A stretch of 64,000 nucleotides of DNA from Bradyrhizobium sp. CSA112. GTDB taxonomy: Bacteria > Pseudomonadota > Alphaproteobacteria > Rhizobiales > Xanthobacteraceae. Positions 1 to 9,045 of the stretch are shown piece by piece (positions within the stretch are counted from its first letter, which is position 1; every line of letters begins with the position of its first letter). Made by a program: the position numbers and the translations under genes. The stretch is from NCBI RefSeq assembly GCF_029051645.1, contig NZ_JAACFS010000002.1, positions 124,001 to 188,000 on the forward strand, given 5' to 3'. Under the pieces are notes generated by a model. It made no database searches, was not told the origin of the DNA, and saw only the letters and a program-made list of their open reading frames with translations.

Positions 1-417
1 AGGCTGCCCGCCACCTTCAAATTGCTGCAGGCCCGCATCGTCGAGCCGCATTCGCTGGAGGGTGATCCGGGCTCGATCTATCTCTGGGTCGAGGCGCTCG
101 ACGACGGCAATCGGCCGAGCGGCGTCCCCCGGGCGTTCCGCATTCCCTACAGCGACAGCCTTGCGGAAAAGACCGACAAGGCGGCGGGCGAGATCGCCGC
201 CGGCCGTCCGCAGGGCGGTCGCGCCGCCGATTTTGGCGATGGCGGCGGCAACCTGCTTCAGGCTGCCCGCGAATACATCACGCCCGGCATGATCCTGGAC
301 ACGTCGGGCGGTGACCCCTCGACCGGCGGGGGATTGGTCGCGGTCCCGCGCGATGGCGACGGGGTGTCGTTTACGCCGCTGCTGCCGCCGCGGATGCCGC
401 CGAAGGACGAGCCATAG
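1..417 (+). CDS. Hypothetical protein, C-terminal part (gene starts before the window)
   Basis: The reading frame is open from base 1 to a TAG stop at 415-417, so the window holds only the last 138 codons or so. A TTG at 22 could serve as a start but has no ribosome binding site, so a start upstream of the window is more likely. The protein is soluble-looking, with Gly/Asp-rich stretches in the middle and a proline-rich tail (PLLPPRMPPKDEP). I do not recognise a family. There is no terminator-like hairpin after the stop; the inverted repeat at 466-489 fits an operator better. Confidence 0.55.
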   Translation, partial: RLPATFKLLQARIVEPHSLEGDPGSIYLWVEALDDGNRPSGVPRAFRIPYSDSLAEKTDKAAGEIAAGRPQGGRAADFGDGGGNLLQAAREYITPGMILDTSGGDPSTGGGLVAVPRDGDGVSFTPLLPPRMPPKDEP

Positions 418-465
418 GCTTCCGGCGAGGGGAGCCAGCCGGCCCCGACGATCACGCATTATTGA

Positions 466-489
466 CTGACAGATATTGAAATCTGTCAG
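466..489. promoter_or_regulatory. Candidate TetR operator (perfect 9-bp inverted repeat)
   Basis: Arms CTGACAGAT (466-474) and ATCTGTCAG (481-489) are perfect inverted repeats around a 6-bp AT-rich spacer (ATTGAA). No T-run follows, so it is not a typical terminator. It lies 90 bp before a small ORF and 270 bp before a tetR gene on the same strand. TetR dimers bind palindromes of about this length, so autoregulation is the likely role. The left arm overlaps TGACTGAC, a half-site also present in the operator at 54433-54450. Confidence 0.6.
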
Positions 490-579
490 CGAGACATGCT
501 ATATCCATTGCCGACGCCAAGACCAGGTGTCGCCCTGGTTCGCTGATTTGAGCCCGGGTACTTGCAAAGGACTATCGCT

Positions 580-693
580 ATGACCGCCTACCTCATTCAT
601 CTGACCGCCCAAATCCAGCGCTGGCTCGACCAGAGCGTCGCCCGTCATCTGGCCGCCCAGGCCGAGCGGCTGGAGCTGGTGGTGAAACATTAA
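580..693 (+). CDS. Small ORF (37 aa) upstream of tetR
   Basis: ATG at 580 and TAA at 691-693 give a 37-residue protein, preceded by an AAAGGA-like ribosome binding site. The sequence is amphipathic (TAYLIHLTAQIQRWLDQS at the start), rich in Ala, Gln and Leu, and predicted to be largely helical. It sits between the candidate operator at 466-489 and the tetR gene, so it would be co-transcribed with the regulator. I know no family for it. It could also be a non-functional leader ORF. Confidence 0.4.
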   Translation: MTAYLIHLTAQIQRWLDQSVARHLAAQAERLELVVKH

Positions 694-758
694 CCCGCCA
701 AGGGGATTACAAGGGGGATTTAGATGACCACTCGTCCCATCGTTTCGCAGGTGCACGC

Positions 759-1355
759 ATGAACGAAGTCGTGGTTCTGACCCCCGAACGGATTCTGGAG
801 GTTACCGAGGACGTTCTGCGCCGCTACGGGCTGGCCAAAGCAACGGTGGTGGACGTTGCCCGTGCGCTCGATGTCAGCCACGGCAGCGTCTATCGCCATT
901 TCCCCAGCAAGGCATCGCTGCGTGAGGCGGTGGCCAAGCGTTGGCTCGACCGTCTCAGCGCGCCTCTCCTGAAGATCGCAGAGGCCTCCGGCCCCGCGCC
1001 AGCCCGGCTCGAGAAGTGGCTGCGCACGATGTTCTCGATCAAGCACAAGCGGCTCAGCGACGATCCCGAAATGTTCGCGACCTACCTGGCGCTGGCCCGC
1101 GAGGCCTGCAGATCCGTGAGCTGCCACAAGGACTGCCTCGTCGATCAGATCGCACTGATCCTGTCCGACGGCGTGAAGCAGGGCGCATTCGACGTCGCCG
1201 ACATCAAGATTTCGGCCCGCGCCATTTTCGACGCCACCAGCCGCTTCCACCATCCCGCGCATGCCGAGGAATGGAACGAGCCGGGTGCCCCGGCGCGGAT
1301 CGATGCGCTACTGGCGCTGCTGCTCAAGGGGCTGGAAGCGCCGCCCAAGCGCTGA
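759..1355 (+). CDS. TetR/AcrR family transcriptional regulator
   Basis: 198 residues, the normal TetR length. The N-terminal helix-turn-helix is clear: an ILEVTEDVLRRYGLAKATVVDVARALDV-type segment at about 10-38 followed by SHGSVYRHFPSKASL (about 39-53), the classic recognition helix. The C-terminal ligand-binding half is helical and contains two cysteines in SVSCHKDC. The palindrome at 466-489 is a good candidate binding site, which would make it autoregulatory together with the small ORF at 580. The ligand is unknown. The LuxR-type gene at 1508 is on the same strand but 152 bp away, so co-transcription is uncertain. Confidence 0.88.
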   Translation: MNEVVVLTPERILEVTEDVLRRYGLAKATVVDVARALDVSHGSVYRHFPSKASLREAVAKRWLDRLSAPLLKIAEASGPAPARLEKWLRTMFSIKHKRLSDDPEMFATYLALAREACRSVSCHKDCLVDQIALILSDGVKQGAFDVADIKISARAIFDATSRFHHPAHAEEWNEPGAPARIDALLALLLKGLEAPPKR

Positions 1356-1507
1356 CGATCCTTCTGAAACCGACTTGCAAGACAAAGCCCGTTTTCCCGC
1401 CATCGGAAATCCACCCGCAAAAGGCATCCTGCCTCTCGACTGTTCCGCATATGATGCTTTGGCAAATCTCATGGGTCCGCTTATCTCTTGGGGACTGGAG
1501 CAAACGC

Positions 1508-3178
1508 ATGAAGCAGTGTCCGGGCCAGCAGAAGCGCGGAGGTGCGAACAAATCCGGCGACCTCAATCTGGCCCGTGAATATTATCGACAGCGCGCTTGG
1601 GCCGACGCTTACCAGGCGTTCTTGCGCGCCGACCAGGAAACCTCGTTAACTGCCGAAGCTCTCGAACTGCTGGCAATGGCCGCATACTTGGTCGGCCGGG
1701 ACGAGGATTATCTCAAGGCGCTCGAACGGGCCTACAATGCGCACCGGGATACTCCCCGGCGCCTTCGCGCCGTCCGTTGCGCGTTCTGGCTCGGCTTTCG
1801 CCTGCTAATGCGCGGCGAGATGGGCCGTGCGAGCGGCTGGCTTTCCCGTGCTCAACGTTTGCTGGAGCGTGACACGCGCGAATGCGCCGAGCGGGGCTAT
1901 TTGCTGCTGCCGGTCGTCGAGCAACGCCTCGGATCTGGTGAGTACGAGGCCGCGTTCGTCGCTGCAGCCGAGGCCGCCGCAGTCGGCGAGCGCTGTGGCG
2001 ACCCGGACCTCGTCGCCTGTGCCCGCCACCAGCAGGGCCGCATACGACTGCAGCAGGCGCAGCTCGGAGCCGGACTCGCGCTCTTGGATGAGACCATGGT
2101 CATGGTCACTGCTGGAGAGCTGTCGCCGCTGGTTACTGGCTTGATGTATTGCAGCGTGATCGCGGCTTGTCAGCAGGTATACGCACTCGACCGAGCCCGC
2201 GAATGGACAGGCGCCCTGGCGCGGTGGTGCGAGGGCCAGCCCGATATGGTCGCCTTCGCCGGAGTTTGCCAAGTGCATCGCGCGGAGATCCTGCAGTTGC
2301 AGGGCGCCTGGCCTGAGGCGATCGAGGAAGCGCGGCGCGCCTGCGCGCGGTCGCAGGGCTTCGACCGGCGGGCTGCCGCCGGAGCGCTCTACCAGCAGGC
2401 AGAGGTCCATCGTCTGAAAGGGGAGTTTGCAGCGGCTGAAGAGGCGTATCGAGGCGCGAGCCAGCTTGGCCTGGAGCCCCAGCCGGGCCTAGCGTTGCTG
2501 CGCCTTGTGCAGGGACGCACCGACGCGGCCGCCACCGCCATTCGCCGCGTCGCAGGCACGACGGTGAACCGCCTGAAACGCATGGGTTTGCTGCCCGCCT
2601 ATATCGAGATCACGTTGGCCGCCGGTGACGTTCAGGATGCACGCAACGCCTGCCGAGAACTCGAGGATATTGCGCGGAGCTTCGATACGAGCGTGCCGGC
2701 TGCAATTGCCGCGCAGGCCTGCGGAGCGGTGGACCTCGCCGAAGGGGACGCGCGGTCCGCACTCGGTTCGCTGCGCCGTGCCTTCGAGGTGTGGCAGGGG
2801 ATCCCGGCGCCCTACGCGGCTGCACGCGTGCGCGTGCTGATCGGACAGGCCTGCCGCGCCCTCGGAGACGAGGACGCTGCCGATCTGGAGTTCGACGCGG
2901 CCCGGACCATTTTCGAGCGTTTAGGTGCCGGCCCCGATCTCACGCAGATCGGCTCACTGACGAAGGGCGTCGCTTCCAGCAATGTGCATCGCCTGACCCC
3001 GCGTGAGCTTGATGTTCTTCGCCTGGTCGCCGCCGGCGAAACCAACAAGGCGATTGCTGGCAGGCTCTCCCGAAGCGAGAAGACGGTCGACCGGCACGTC
3101 AGCAACATCCTCGCCAAGCTTGATGTCCCCTCGCGGGCCGCGGCGACGGCCTTTGCGTGCCGACACAAGCTGATCTGA
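1508..3178 (+). CDS. LuxR-family regulator with TPR-like sensor region
   Basis: 556 residues from an ATG at 1508, which has GGAG 8 bases upstream. The frame stays open further upstream through tetR, but that part is a shadow. Residues about 20-480 are a chain of Ala/Leu-rich helical hairpins resembling TPR units. The last 65 residues are a typical LuxR HTH: LTPRELDVLRLVAAGETNKA, then SRSEKTVDRHVSNILAKLDV. No nucleotide-binding P-loop is visible, so it is not a MalT/LAL type. It probably senses a protein or small ligand through the TPR part. The divergent GFA gene and the downstream FAD oxidoreductase are possible targets by position only. Confidence 0.82.
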   Translation: MKQCPGQQKRGGANKSGDLNLAREYYRQRAWADAYQAFLRADQETSLTAEALELLAMAAYLVGRDEDYLKALERAYNAHRDTPRRLRAVRCAFWLGFRLLMRGEMGRASGWLSRAQRLLERDTRECAERGYLLLPVVEQRLGSGEYEAAFVAAAEAAAVGERCGDPDLVACARHQQGRIRLQQAQLGAGLALLDETMVMVTAGELSPLVTGLMYCSVIAACQQVYALDRAREWTGALARWCEGQPDMVAFAGVCQVHRAEILQLQGAWPEAIEEARRACARSQGFDRRAAAGALYQQAEVHRLKGEFAAAEEAYRGASQLGLEPQPGLALLRLVQGRTDAAATAIRRVAGTTVNRLKRMGLLPAYIEITLAAGDVQDARNACRELEDIARSFDTSVPAAIAAQACGAVDLAEGDARSALGSLRRAFEVWQGIPAPYAAARVRVLIGQACRALGDEDAADLEFDAARTIFERLGAGPDLTQIGSLTKGVASSNVHRLTPRELDVLRLVAAGETNKAIAGRLSRSEKTVDRHVSNILAKLDVPSRAAATAFACRHKLI

Positions 3179-3223
3179 ATACTGAAATTAAGGTCGAAGG
3201 TATCTTCGATCAGCTTCGGACGG

Positions 3224-3613
3224 TCAAACAGGCGAGCCGGACGCGGCTTCCGGGTGCAACCACGGGAGCCTTTCGCCTGGAAACGCCTCTCCCGTGGGCT
3301 TGAGCTTCTCGGGTTCTTCGAACGCGCCGAGATGAAAGTGCGTCTCATTGGGCCGTCGCTGGTTCGCGCAGGTCAGGGTCGAGCCGCACCTTGCGCAGAA
3401 CCCGCGCTCCACGCCCGGCGATGAATTGTATTTGCTGATCGCTCCGCTTGTTACCGTGACGGCGGAGTCGTCGAAGGCAACGAAGACGGATGCCGGCGCT
3501 CCGGTATGGCGCCGGCAACTCTCGCAGTGGCACCACAGGACCCATTTGGGGCGCCCAGCCGCACGGAAGCGTACGGCACCGCAAAGACAACGCCCCTCGA
3601 ATGTATCGCTCAT
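3224..3613 (-). CDS. GFA / CENP-V domain zinc protein
   Basis: 129 residues from the ATG at 3613, which follows GGAGAAACGAT; an upstream in-frame start would add 19 residues with no binding site. The GFA fold signature is complete: CLCG (C9, C11), CHCESC (C28, C30, C33) and CARCG (C73, C76). These cysteines bind zinc in the family. Members have been called glutathione-dependent formaldehyde-activating enzymes, but for most, including this one, the substrate is not established. It is transcribed away from the FAD oxidoreductase at 3845. Confidence 0.85.
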   Translation of the reverse strand: MSDTFEGRCLCGAVRFRAAGRPKWVLWCHCESCRRHTGAPASVFVAFDDSAVTVTSGAISKYNSSPGVERGFCARCGSTLTCANQRRPNETHFHLGAFEEPEKLKPTGEAFPGERLPWLHPEAASGSPV

Positions 3614-3844
3614 ATCGTTTCTCCTTCCCGGCGGCTTACCGCCGACTTCAACACGTCGCGATCGTGCCATACCTACGGCGCCCGCGAATGGGGAAGATCA
3701 CCCATACGTTTGCAAGGGCCCGATTGGGGCGTTCTCCCGAAGCGCCGGCTCCCGTTTCTCTCTAGCACCACAGCAATGGGTACGCCGCGGACCCGCGATG
3801 CGCCGAGCCCGCGTCTGATTTGTCAGCACAAGGAGAGAGCCGCG

Positions 3845-5044
3845 ATGACCAAGGCATTCGACGCAATCGTAGTGGGCGCCCGCTGCGCGGGATCACCGAC
3901 CGCAATGCTGCTGGTCCGGAAAGGATATCGGGTTCTCGTGGTCGACCGCGCAACTTTTCCGAGCGACACGGTCTCTACGCACATCTTGCATCCCCTTGGC
4001 GTAAGTGCCCTGTCCAGGTGGGGCCTTCTCGATCGTCTGACTGTGACCGGGTGCCCGCCGATCGACAGCTATGCTTTCGACTTTGGTCCTTTCACGATTG
4101 CGGGCGCGCCAGGCACGAGTGAAGCGCCGGTTGCGTACTGTCCGCGCCGCACAATACTCGACAAGCTGCTCGTCGATGCTGCGGCTCAGTCCGGCGCGGA
4201 AGTTCGCGAAGGCTTCGCCGTGGATGAAATCTTGATCGAGGACGGACGGGCGGTCGGCATCAAGGGCCGCTCGAAGCATGGCGGCCCTATCACCGAGCGC
4301 GCTGAAATCGTCGTCGGCGCCGACGGCAGACACTCGTTCGTGGCCGAAGCGGTCCGGCCTGAGCACTATGACGAGAAACCGATTCTGCTCGTCGCGTATT
4401 ACACCTACTGGAGCGGACTGCCGATGTTCGGCAAGTTTGAGCAATATATCCGTGACGGGACCGGATTCGCCGCCGCTCCAACCCATGACGGGCTGACGAT
4501 GGTGATCGTCGGTTGGCCATACGCAAGGTTCGACGATTGCAAGAAGGACATCGAAGGGAATTACCTGAAGACCATCGCGTTGGCGCCGGCGTTCGCCGAC
4601 CGCCTGCACCAAGCCAAGCGGGAAGCGCGCTTCGTCGGTGCGGCGGTGCCGAACTACTTTCGCAAGCCCTACGGCCCCGGCTGGGTGCTCGTGGGCGACG
4701 CGGGCTACAACCGGGACTTCATCACTGGACAGGGAATCATGGACGCCTTCCACGACGCCGAGCTCTGCGCGGTCGCGCTCGACAGGGTCTTCTCGGGAGC
4801 GCAGCCGTTCGACGCGGCGATGAGCGAGTACCATCGCGCGCGCGATGCACGGGTGGCGGCAATGTATGAATTCACCTGCATGCTGGCGACGCTGGAACCA
4901 CCGCCACCGGATATGCAGCACCTCCTTGGCGCGATTCACGGCAATCAGAGAGCTATGGATGCCTTCGCGCGGATGAATGCCGGAACAATATCACCCGCTG
5001 AGTTCTTCGCGCCGGAGAACGTCAATGCGATGACGGCCGCTTAG
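3845..5044 (+). CDS. FAD-dependent oxidoreductase (PHBH / geranylgeranyl-reductase type)
   Basis: 399 residues. The ATG at 3845 follows AAGGAG by 9 bases, so upstream extensions are rejected. The N-terminal dinucleotide-binding motif is the variant IVVGARCAGS (residues 8-17) and the strand-ending acidic residue is in LVVDRA (34). The second FAD motif, GWVLVGDAGYNRD, is at about 278-290. This is the layout of group A flavin monooxygenases and geranylgeranyl-reductase-like proteins. The substrate cannot be read from the sequence. No obvious partner gene is adjacent. Confidence 0.85.
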   Translation: MTKAFDAIVVGARCAGSPTAMLLVRKGYRVLVVDRATFPSDTVSTHILHPLGVSALSRWGLLDRLTVTGCPPIDSYAFDFGPFTIAGAPGTSEAPVAYCPRRTILDKLLVDAAAQSGAEVREGFAVDEILIEDGRAVGIKGRSKHGGPITERAEIVVGADGRHSFVAEAVRPEHYDEKPILLVAYYTYWSGLPMFGKFEQYIRDGTGFAAAPTHDGLTMVIVGWPYARFDDCKKDIEGNYLKTIALAPAFADRLHQAKREARFVGAAVPNYFRKPYGPGWVLVGDAGYNRDFITGQGIMDAFHDAELCAVALDRVFSGAQPFDAAMSEYHRARDARVAAMYEFTCMLATLEPPPPDMQHLLGAIHGNQRAMDAFARMNAGTISPAEFFAPENVNAMTAA

Positions 5045-5062
5045 GGCAGGTCTTGAGCATGC

Positions 5063-5317
5063 TCAGTCGCGGGTCATCGCGATCAACTTGAAGTCCTTGT
5101 CGAGCTTGATGTCGTACTGACCGTCCTTGCATTTGGCATCATCGACTTCAAAGTAGCCGCTGGCCTCGGTCTCCTTTTCCATCTTGCCGCCCGTGCAGCC
5201 AAGGACTTCCAAAGCAGCCTTGATCTTCTCGGCCTCTGCCGGTGTCACTGGGGTGTCAGCAAGCGCGAAGGTGCTGCTTACAAGTGCTACTGCGAACGCC
5301 ATCAAGAAGGGCTTCAT
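5063..5317 (-). CDS. Small exported PepSY-like protein
   Basis: 84 residues starting at the ATG at 5317 (GGAG 9 bases upstream). A Sec signal peptide spans residues 1-21 (MKPFLMAFAVALVSSTFALA, cleavage before DTPVTP). The mature part has two cysteines likely to form a disulfide, in LGCTGG and DAKCKDG, and ends with a KLDKDFKLIAMTRD strand pair typical of PepSY folds (YDIKLDKDF). Small periplasmic PepSY proteins are commonly regulatory or metal related; the role here is unknown. It is convergent with the FAD oxidoreductase. Confidence 0.7.
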   Translation of the reverse strand: MKPFLMAFAVALVSSTFALADTPVTPAEAEKIKAALEVLGCTGGKMEKETEASGYFEVDDAKCKDGQYDIKLDKDFKLIAMTRD

Positions 5318-5433
5318 CTGTGCATTCTCCAATCCAGCAATGAAGCAGCTTAAGCCAAGTCTGTTCCAACCGAAAGGCGTCAGGAGAGGCTGACCCATCC
5401 GTCATGCATCGCGGGCTAGAATTGAGCGGTGGC

Positions 5434-5751
5434 CTAGTTTGCTTGCGCGGCTCTTCTAAGCGTCAGCACATGGACCGCAGCAACGATGACTGAGAACAGC
5501 AACAAACCTATTTCAGCGCCGTGAACCTTTTCCGGAGCGTAAGTTGAGGCGACCCAAATCAGTAATCGAACTGCAAGGGCGAACGCCACCATGCCCCAAA
5601 GCCCCACTGCCTTGGGTGCGCCCCAGGTTGGCTCGCCGTCGAGCCCCCACTGCATGGCCATGCGAGCGCTCCTGATGCGAGGTCCAAAATAAAGATTGCA
5701 CCCGGCAAGAACGGCGACGGCTGGCCAGAACATGAGGTCAGCAACCAACAT
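5434..5751 (-). CDS. Small integral membrane protein, unknown function
   Basis: 105 residues with three likely membrane helices: about 4-20 (LMFWPAVAVLAGCNLYF), 48-69 and 79-96. The loop MQWGLDGEPTWGAPKAVGLW resembles the GxP-x-W-x-xK motif of DUF1648/SdpI-like proteins, but the match is partial and the family call is weak. It ends in RRAAQAN. Another small exported protein lies downstream on the same strand, 116 bp away. Confidence 0.6.
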   Translation of the reverse strand: MLVADLMFWPAVAVLAGCNLYFGPRIRSARMAMQWGLDGEPTWGAPKAVGLWGMVAFALAVRLLIWVASTYAPEKVHGAEIGLLLFSVIVAAVHVLTLRRAAQAN

Positions 5752-5841
5752 GAGTGTACCTTCTAGGGCAAAGCCGCTCAGTTGGCGGCCCCTGATTTAG
5801 TCCTTTGACCCACAACGGACATTCGACTGCGAATCCTAGCA

Positions 5842-6783
5842 TCAAGAGGCCCTGTCACGGTCTATTTTTCGCAACCGTACAAAGGCTGCCCACGCTTTCG
5901 GATAGGCCTCGTCTTTCGGATCGATTGCGAGCAGCGCGCGGCAGGCTTCTTGGATCTCATCTGATGAAGGACGCGAAATGGAAGCCCCGAAGTTCGATCG
6001 CTCCCAACGGTCCTCGACATCTTTGGCCAAGGCCATGGCTTGCGCCGCGGTCCTTTTTTGTGCTGGTCTCGCCATCGGGTGGTCAGAGGGAAACGTTGGC
6101 CAAGCGGCGGGTGGATGTTCGCTGCGCCACGCGCTCTCGTTTCGTAAAGCTGCCTTGAACGTCGAACTTGTCCCTTGCTGTCCCACTGATCCGGGCTGGC
6201 CTGCCGAACCGAGTTGGCTTGCCATCTGACCAACCTGTTGTTGCAGAGTTCCACCGGACGACTTTGCCCCTCCTGCTGACATATCCGGCGTCATGGTAGA
6301 CAGAATCGTGGGATCCGCCGTCGGGATGATCGTTTGAATGGTTTTCACCATCGAGGCTGCACCCTCCGATATGGGCATCTTGCGCAGGGCTACGTCTTTT
6401 TCCTCCGAAATTGGGCATTTCCTGAAGGCGCCATGCCGATGTGCAATCCGACCGTCGTCGTCGATACGGGCAAAGTCGGTCGCTACTGTGTAAACGAAGG
6501 CGCGGTACTCGACGTAATGGCCGGATTTATCTTTCGCCCTGACGGTGCCGCAAACGTACTCGGCCGCGTCTTCCTCAACCGATCGCAACGCACTGAAATC
6601 CGCCGATGCCGGATCGATCAGTAAACGAGTGACTGCACTCCGAGCTTTCGAATGCTTCGTCGCGAACATCATCCCCAGCGAGTAGTCGGGTGTGATCAAA
6701 GAAGGCCGATACTGAAAGGCGTTCATCGCCGCGAATAATGCTGCTCCGATGCCGGCAGAGATGATTGCGGCGGGTATGTTCAT
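5842..6783 (-). CDS. Hypothetical protein with N-terminal membrane anchor
   Basis: 313 residues. Residues 1-22 form a signal or anchor helix (MNIPAAIISAGIGAALFAAM). The region to about residue 130 is compact, with one cysteine in AAEYVCGTV that matches small secreted folds. Residues about 140-235 are low complexity (Gly/Ser/Gln/Pro). The C-terminus (about 240-313) is helical, with EIQEACRALLAIDP. I do not recognise a family. Coding is supported by length and composition, although base use here is less GC-rich than in the liv and cox regions. Confidence 0.6.
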   Translation of the reverse strand: MNIPAAIISAGIGAALFAAMNAFQYRPSLITPDYSLGMMFATKHSKARSAVTRLLIDPASADFSALRSVEEDAAEYVCGTVRAKDKSGHYVEYRAFVYTVATDFARIDDDGRIAHRHGAFRKCPISEEKDVALRKMPISEGAASMVKTIQTIIPTADPTILSTMTPDMSAGGAKSSGGTLQQQVGQMASQLGSAGQPGSVGQQGTSSTFKAALRNESAWRSEHPPAAWPTFPSDHPMARPAQKRTAAQAMALAKDVEDRWERSNFGASISRPSSDEIQEACRALLAIDPKDEAYPKAWAAFVRLRKIDRDRAS

Positions 6784-6975
6784 ATTGCGGCCCCAATATC
6801 CCGCGCCCGCAACCCATCATCGTGAAAGCATCGCTCCCGCCGTGGAGCAAGCGAGATGACGGCGATGTGACTGCGGTGGATTCGATAGTTGCAATGTCGT
6901 CTATCTGCGATCTAAAGGGGAGATTCTTAATGTACCGTAAAAAATGTACAACCTGACCAAGGAAACTCTCTGGTT

Positions 6976-7383
6976 GTGTTGTCTGATGAAAGAAGAGAAA
7001 TCCTTGACCGACGAGTCGACGTGATGCGGCGAGTCCTTCCGATCGTTCTCTTGCTATGCGAAAATGGCGGTATGCGGAGCCTGCTGCAAGTTGTGAAGAC
7101 GATAGCCACAGTCGTCGTTGGTCTGGGATTGCTTGTGGTCACGACGTGGTTTGGATTATCCCAGTTATACCGGGTGCTCTTCACGGGAGAGTTGTTCTCG
7201 CGCTTGTACGGCCCGGGTTACGTCGGCCGGTCAAGACTTATCAGCTTTGAGAGCGACCCGGTCCACTTTGTAGCGGCTCTCGGCGCGTCTGTACTGGTAA
7301 CTGCCTTCGGACTATTCGTTTTCGCGCAACTGTTCCTTAAAGCCCGACGCCGGTGGCGCGCCAAGGTAGGCGCGACCAAATAA
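6976..7383 (+). CDS. Small membrane protein, unknown function
   Basis: The open frame from a GTG at 6976 encodes 135 residues; an ATG at 7072 would give 103 residues. Two membrane helices follow the second start: TIATVVVGLGLLVVTTWFG and VHFVAALGASVLVTAFGLFV, then a basic tail (KARRRWRAKVGATK) that should be cytoplasmic. AAGGAAA lies 12 bases before the GTG; the binding site before the ATG is poor, so the start is uncertain. No family recognised. Confidence 0.55.
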   Translation: MLSDERREILDRRVDVMRRVLPIVLLLCENGGMRSLLQVVKTIATVVVGLGLLVVTTWFGLSQLYRVLFTGELFSRLYGPGYVGRSRLISFESDPVHFVAALGASVLVTAFGLFVFAQLFLKARRRWRAKVGATK

Positions 7384-7686
7384 GCCCTGTTTTGCGTCAG
7401 ACCGCCCGTGCCGGACGCGACGATGTCCTCTCTCGGGGATAAGGCAGACGCCAGTTTAACAAGTCCCAAGGTCCGCTACTAAGCTGAGAAATGATGTCTG
7501 GATAGCCCGCCCTCAGCACAGGATAGCGAGGGGCTCGTATCGGATTATCGCCCCACCGGCTAGATCCGATCAGCATGACGGCCTGCAGGCGCATCGGGCC
7601 CGATTGCACGTCACAAGCGGCCTGTTGTTTGATATCCATCAACGCAAGCGCAGGCACGGGCGCGATGATGGATCGGGAGGTGAGGC
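7384..7686. other. 303-bp gap without a supported gene
   Basis: Reading frames across this stretch, including an 86-codon one on the minus strand, have no ribosome binding site, no recognisable motif and no adjacent partner. No strong hairpin or repeat is visible. It may carry the promoter of the metallophosphoesterase. Confidence 0.4.
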
Positions 7687-8427
7687 GTGCGGCTGGCCAT
7701 TTTTGCCGATATCCATGCCAACCAGCAGGCGTTCAGTGCCTGCCTCGATGTCGCGCGCGCCCGCGGCGCGGAACGGATTGTCTGTCTCGGCGATGTCGTC
7801 GGCTACGGTGCCGATCCGGAATGGGCGGTCGATACGGTGATGGGCCTGGTCGATGACGGCGCCGTCGCCGTGATCGGCAACCACGATCAGGCGATAAGCA
7901 CCCCGTCGGAGACCATGAATGCCGAGGCCCAGGCCGCGATCGAGTGGACCCGTGGCCGGCTCAGCGCGCCGCAACGGCGCTTTTTGGCGGAGCTGCCGCT
8001 GACACAGCGGGAAGATGATCGCCTCTATGTGCATTCCGAAGCATCGCACCCGGCGCGATGGCACTATGTGCGCGATACGCCGGACGCCGCGCGCAGCATC
8101 GAGGCGACCGACGCGCATGTCACCTTCTGCGGACACATCCACCGGCCGGCACTCTATTCGATGTCATCGGCGGCGAAGATGACGAGCTTCGTTCTGACAA
8201 CAGATGTGCCGGTGCAATTGCTCGGCGGCCGGCGCTGGCTCGCCGTTCTCGGCTCGGTCGGGCAGCCGCGGGACGGCGACCCGGCGGCTGCATTTGCGAT
8301 GCTCGATACGTCATCGCGCGAAATCACCTATTGCCGCGTGCCGTATGACGTCGAAGCGGCTGCCGACCGCATCCGCGCCAACGGGCTGCCGCACTGGCTG
8401 GCCGATCGCCTGCTGATCGGGAGATGA
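7687..8427 (+). CDS. Metallophosphoesterase (calcineurin-like, YfcE/MJ0936 type)
   Basis: 246 residues from a GTG at 7687 with GGGAGGTGA just upstream. The metallophosphoesterase motifs are all present: D8-x-H10 (FADIH), GD36 in CLGDVVGYG, GN65-H66-D67, and the late GHIH. These bind two metal ions that hydrolyse phosphoesters. The C-terminal sheet (about 170-246) is of the type found in the bacterial MJ0936/YfcE-like phosphodiesterases. The substrate is unknown. It is monocistronic by position. Confidence 0.85.
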   Translation: MRLAIFADIHANQQAFSACLDVARARGAERIVCLGDVVGYGADPEWAVDTVMGLVDDGAVAVIGNHDQAISTPSETMNAEAQAAIEWTRGRLSAPQRRFLAELPLTQREDDRLYVHSEASHPARWHYVRDTPDAARSIEATDAHVTFCGHIHRPALYSMSSAAKMTSFVLTTDVPVQLLGGRRWLAVLGSVGQPRDGDPAAAFAMLDTSSREITYCRVPYDVEAAADRIRANGLPHWLADRLLIGR

Positions 8428-8491
8428 CGGCGGTGCCGCGAGTTGCCGGCCGTGGCGCCGGCCGATAGCGCGTGACAGGTGGCGGGTTCGT

Positions 8492-8881
8492 TCAGTCGAG
8501 GGTCTGGACGGGCGGCAGCGCTGTTTTGGCGGAACGCGGCGGGTTCGGCACGGGATAGCTGGTGACGCGGGCACTGCGTTCGCTCGGGCCGGCCGAATTT
8601 GCTGCGGGGGCGGGGCTTACAGCTTCCGCCCTGGCGCCCCGTACGCTGTCCCGCGACGCCTGCCTGCGGTGCCGCGACGAGCGCGAGCCCTCCAGTCCCC
8701 ACGACCGCGATATCGAGGGGCCAGCCGTATAGCCGACGAAAGCGCCGGCGACGGCCCCGATCGGCCCCAATACGACGGCACCGGCCACGGCGCCGAGTGC
8801 AGCGTCACCGGCGCGCTGCGCGAGCGCGGCAGAGGGCGCAAGTAGCAGGAGCAATGCGGCGGTGATGAAGGCCTTGATCAT
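8492..8881 (-). CDS. Small exported glycine-zipper protein
   Basis: 129 residues. A signal peptide covers residues 1-21 (MIKAFITAALLLLLAPSAAL). It is followed by a glycine-zipper segment, AGAVVLGPIGAVAGAFVGY, at about 33-51, which can insert in or associate with a membrane. The rest is Ser/Arg/Pro-rich and probably disordered. Proteins of this layout are frequent in Bradyrhizobium and have no assigned function. Confidence 0.65.
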   Translation of the reverse strand: MIKAFITAALLLLLAPSAALAQRAGDAALGAVAGAVVLGPIGAVAGAFVGYTAGPSISRSWGLEGSRSSRHRRQASRDSVRGARAEAVSPAPAANSAGPSERSARVTSYPVPNPPRSAKTALPPVQTLD

Positions 8882-9045
8882 ATTTTCGTCCCATCCGTGG
8901 AAGGCGGGATGCTGATCTGCCTTTATGGCGAGATGCGTGAAGTTTTGTGGCCGGAGTTTGGACTTTCAGGTTCCATGGCCTGCTGCACGCTCGGTGTGGC
9001 TTTCTTACCCGCTGTTTCGACGACGCGCGCGTTTCCAGATCCGCG

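Noticed and set aside
941..1507. Upstream extension of the LuxR-family gene through tetR
   Set aside because: It overlaps tetR in another frame, is Arg/Pro-rich, and the ATG at 1508 has a good binding site.
7397..7657. 86-codon minus-strand frame before the metallophosphoesterase
   Set aside because: No binding site or recognisable motif; left as non-coding.
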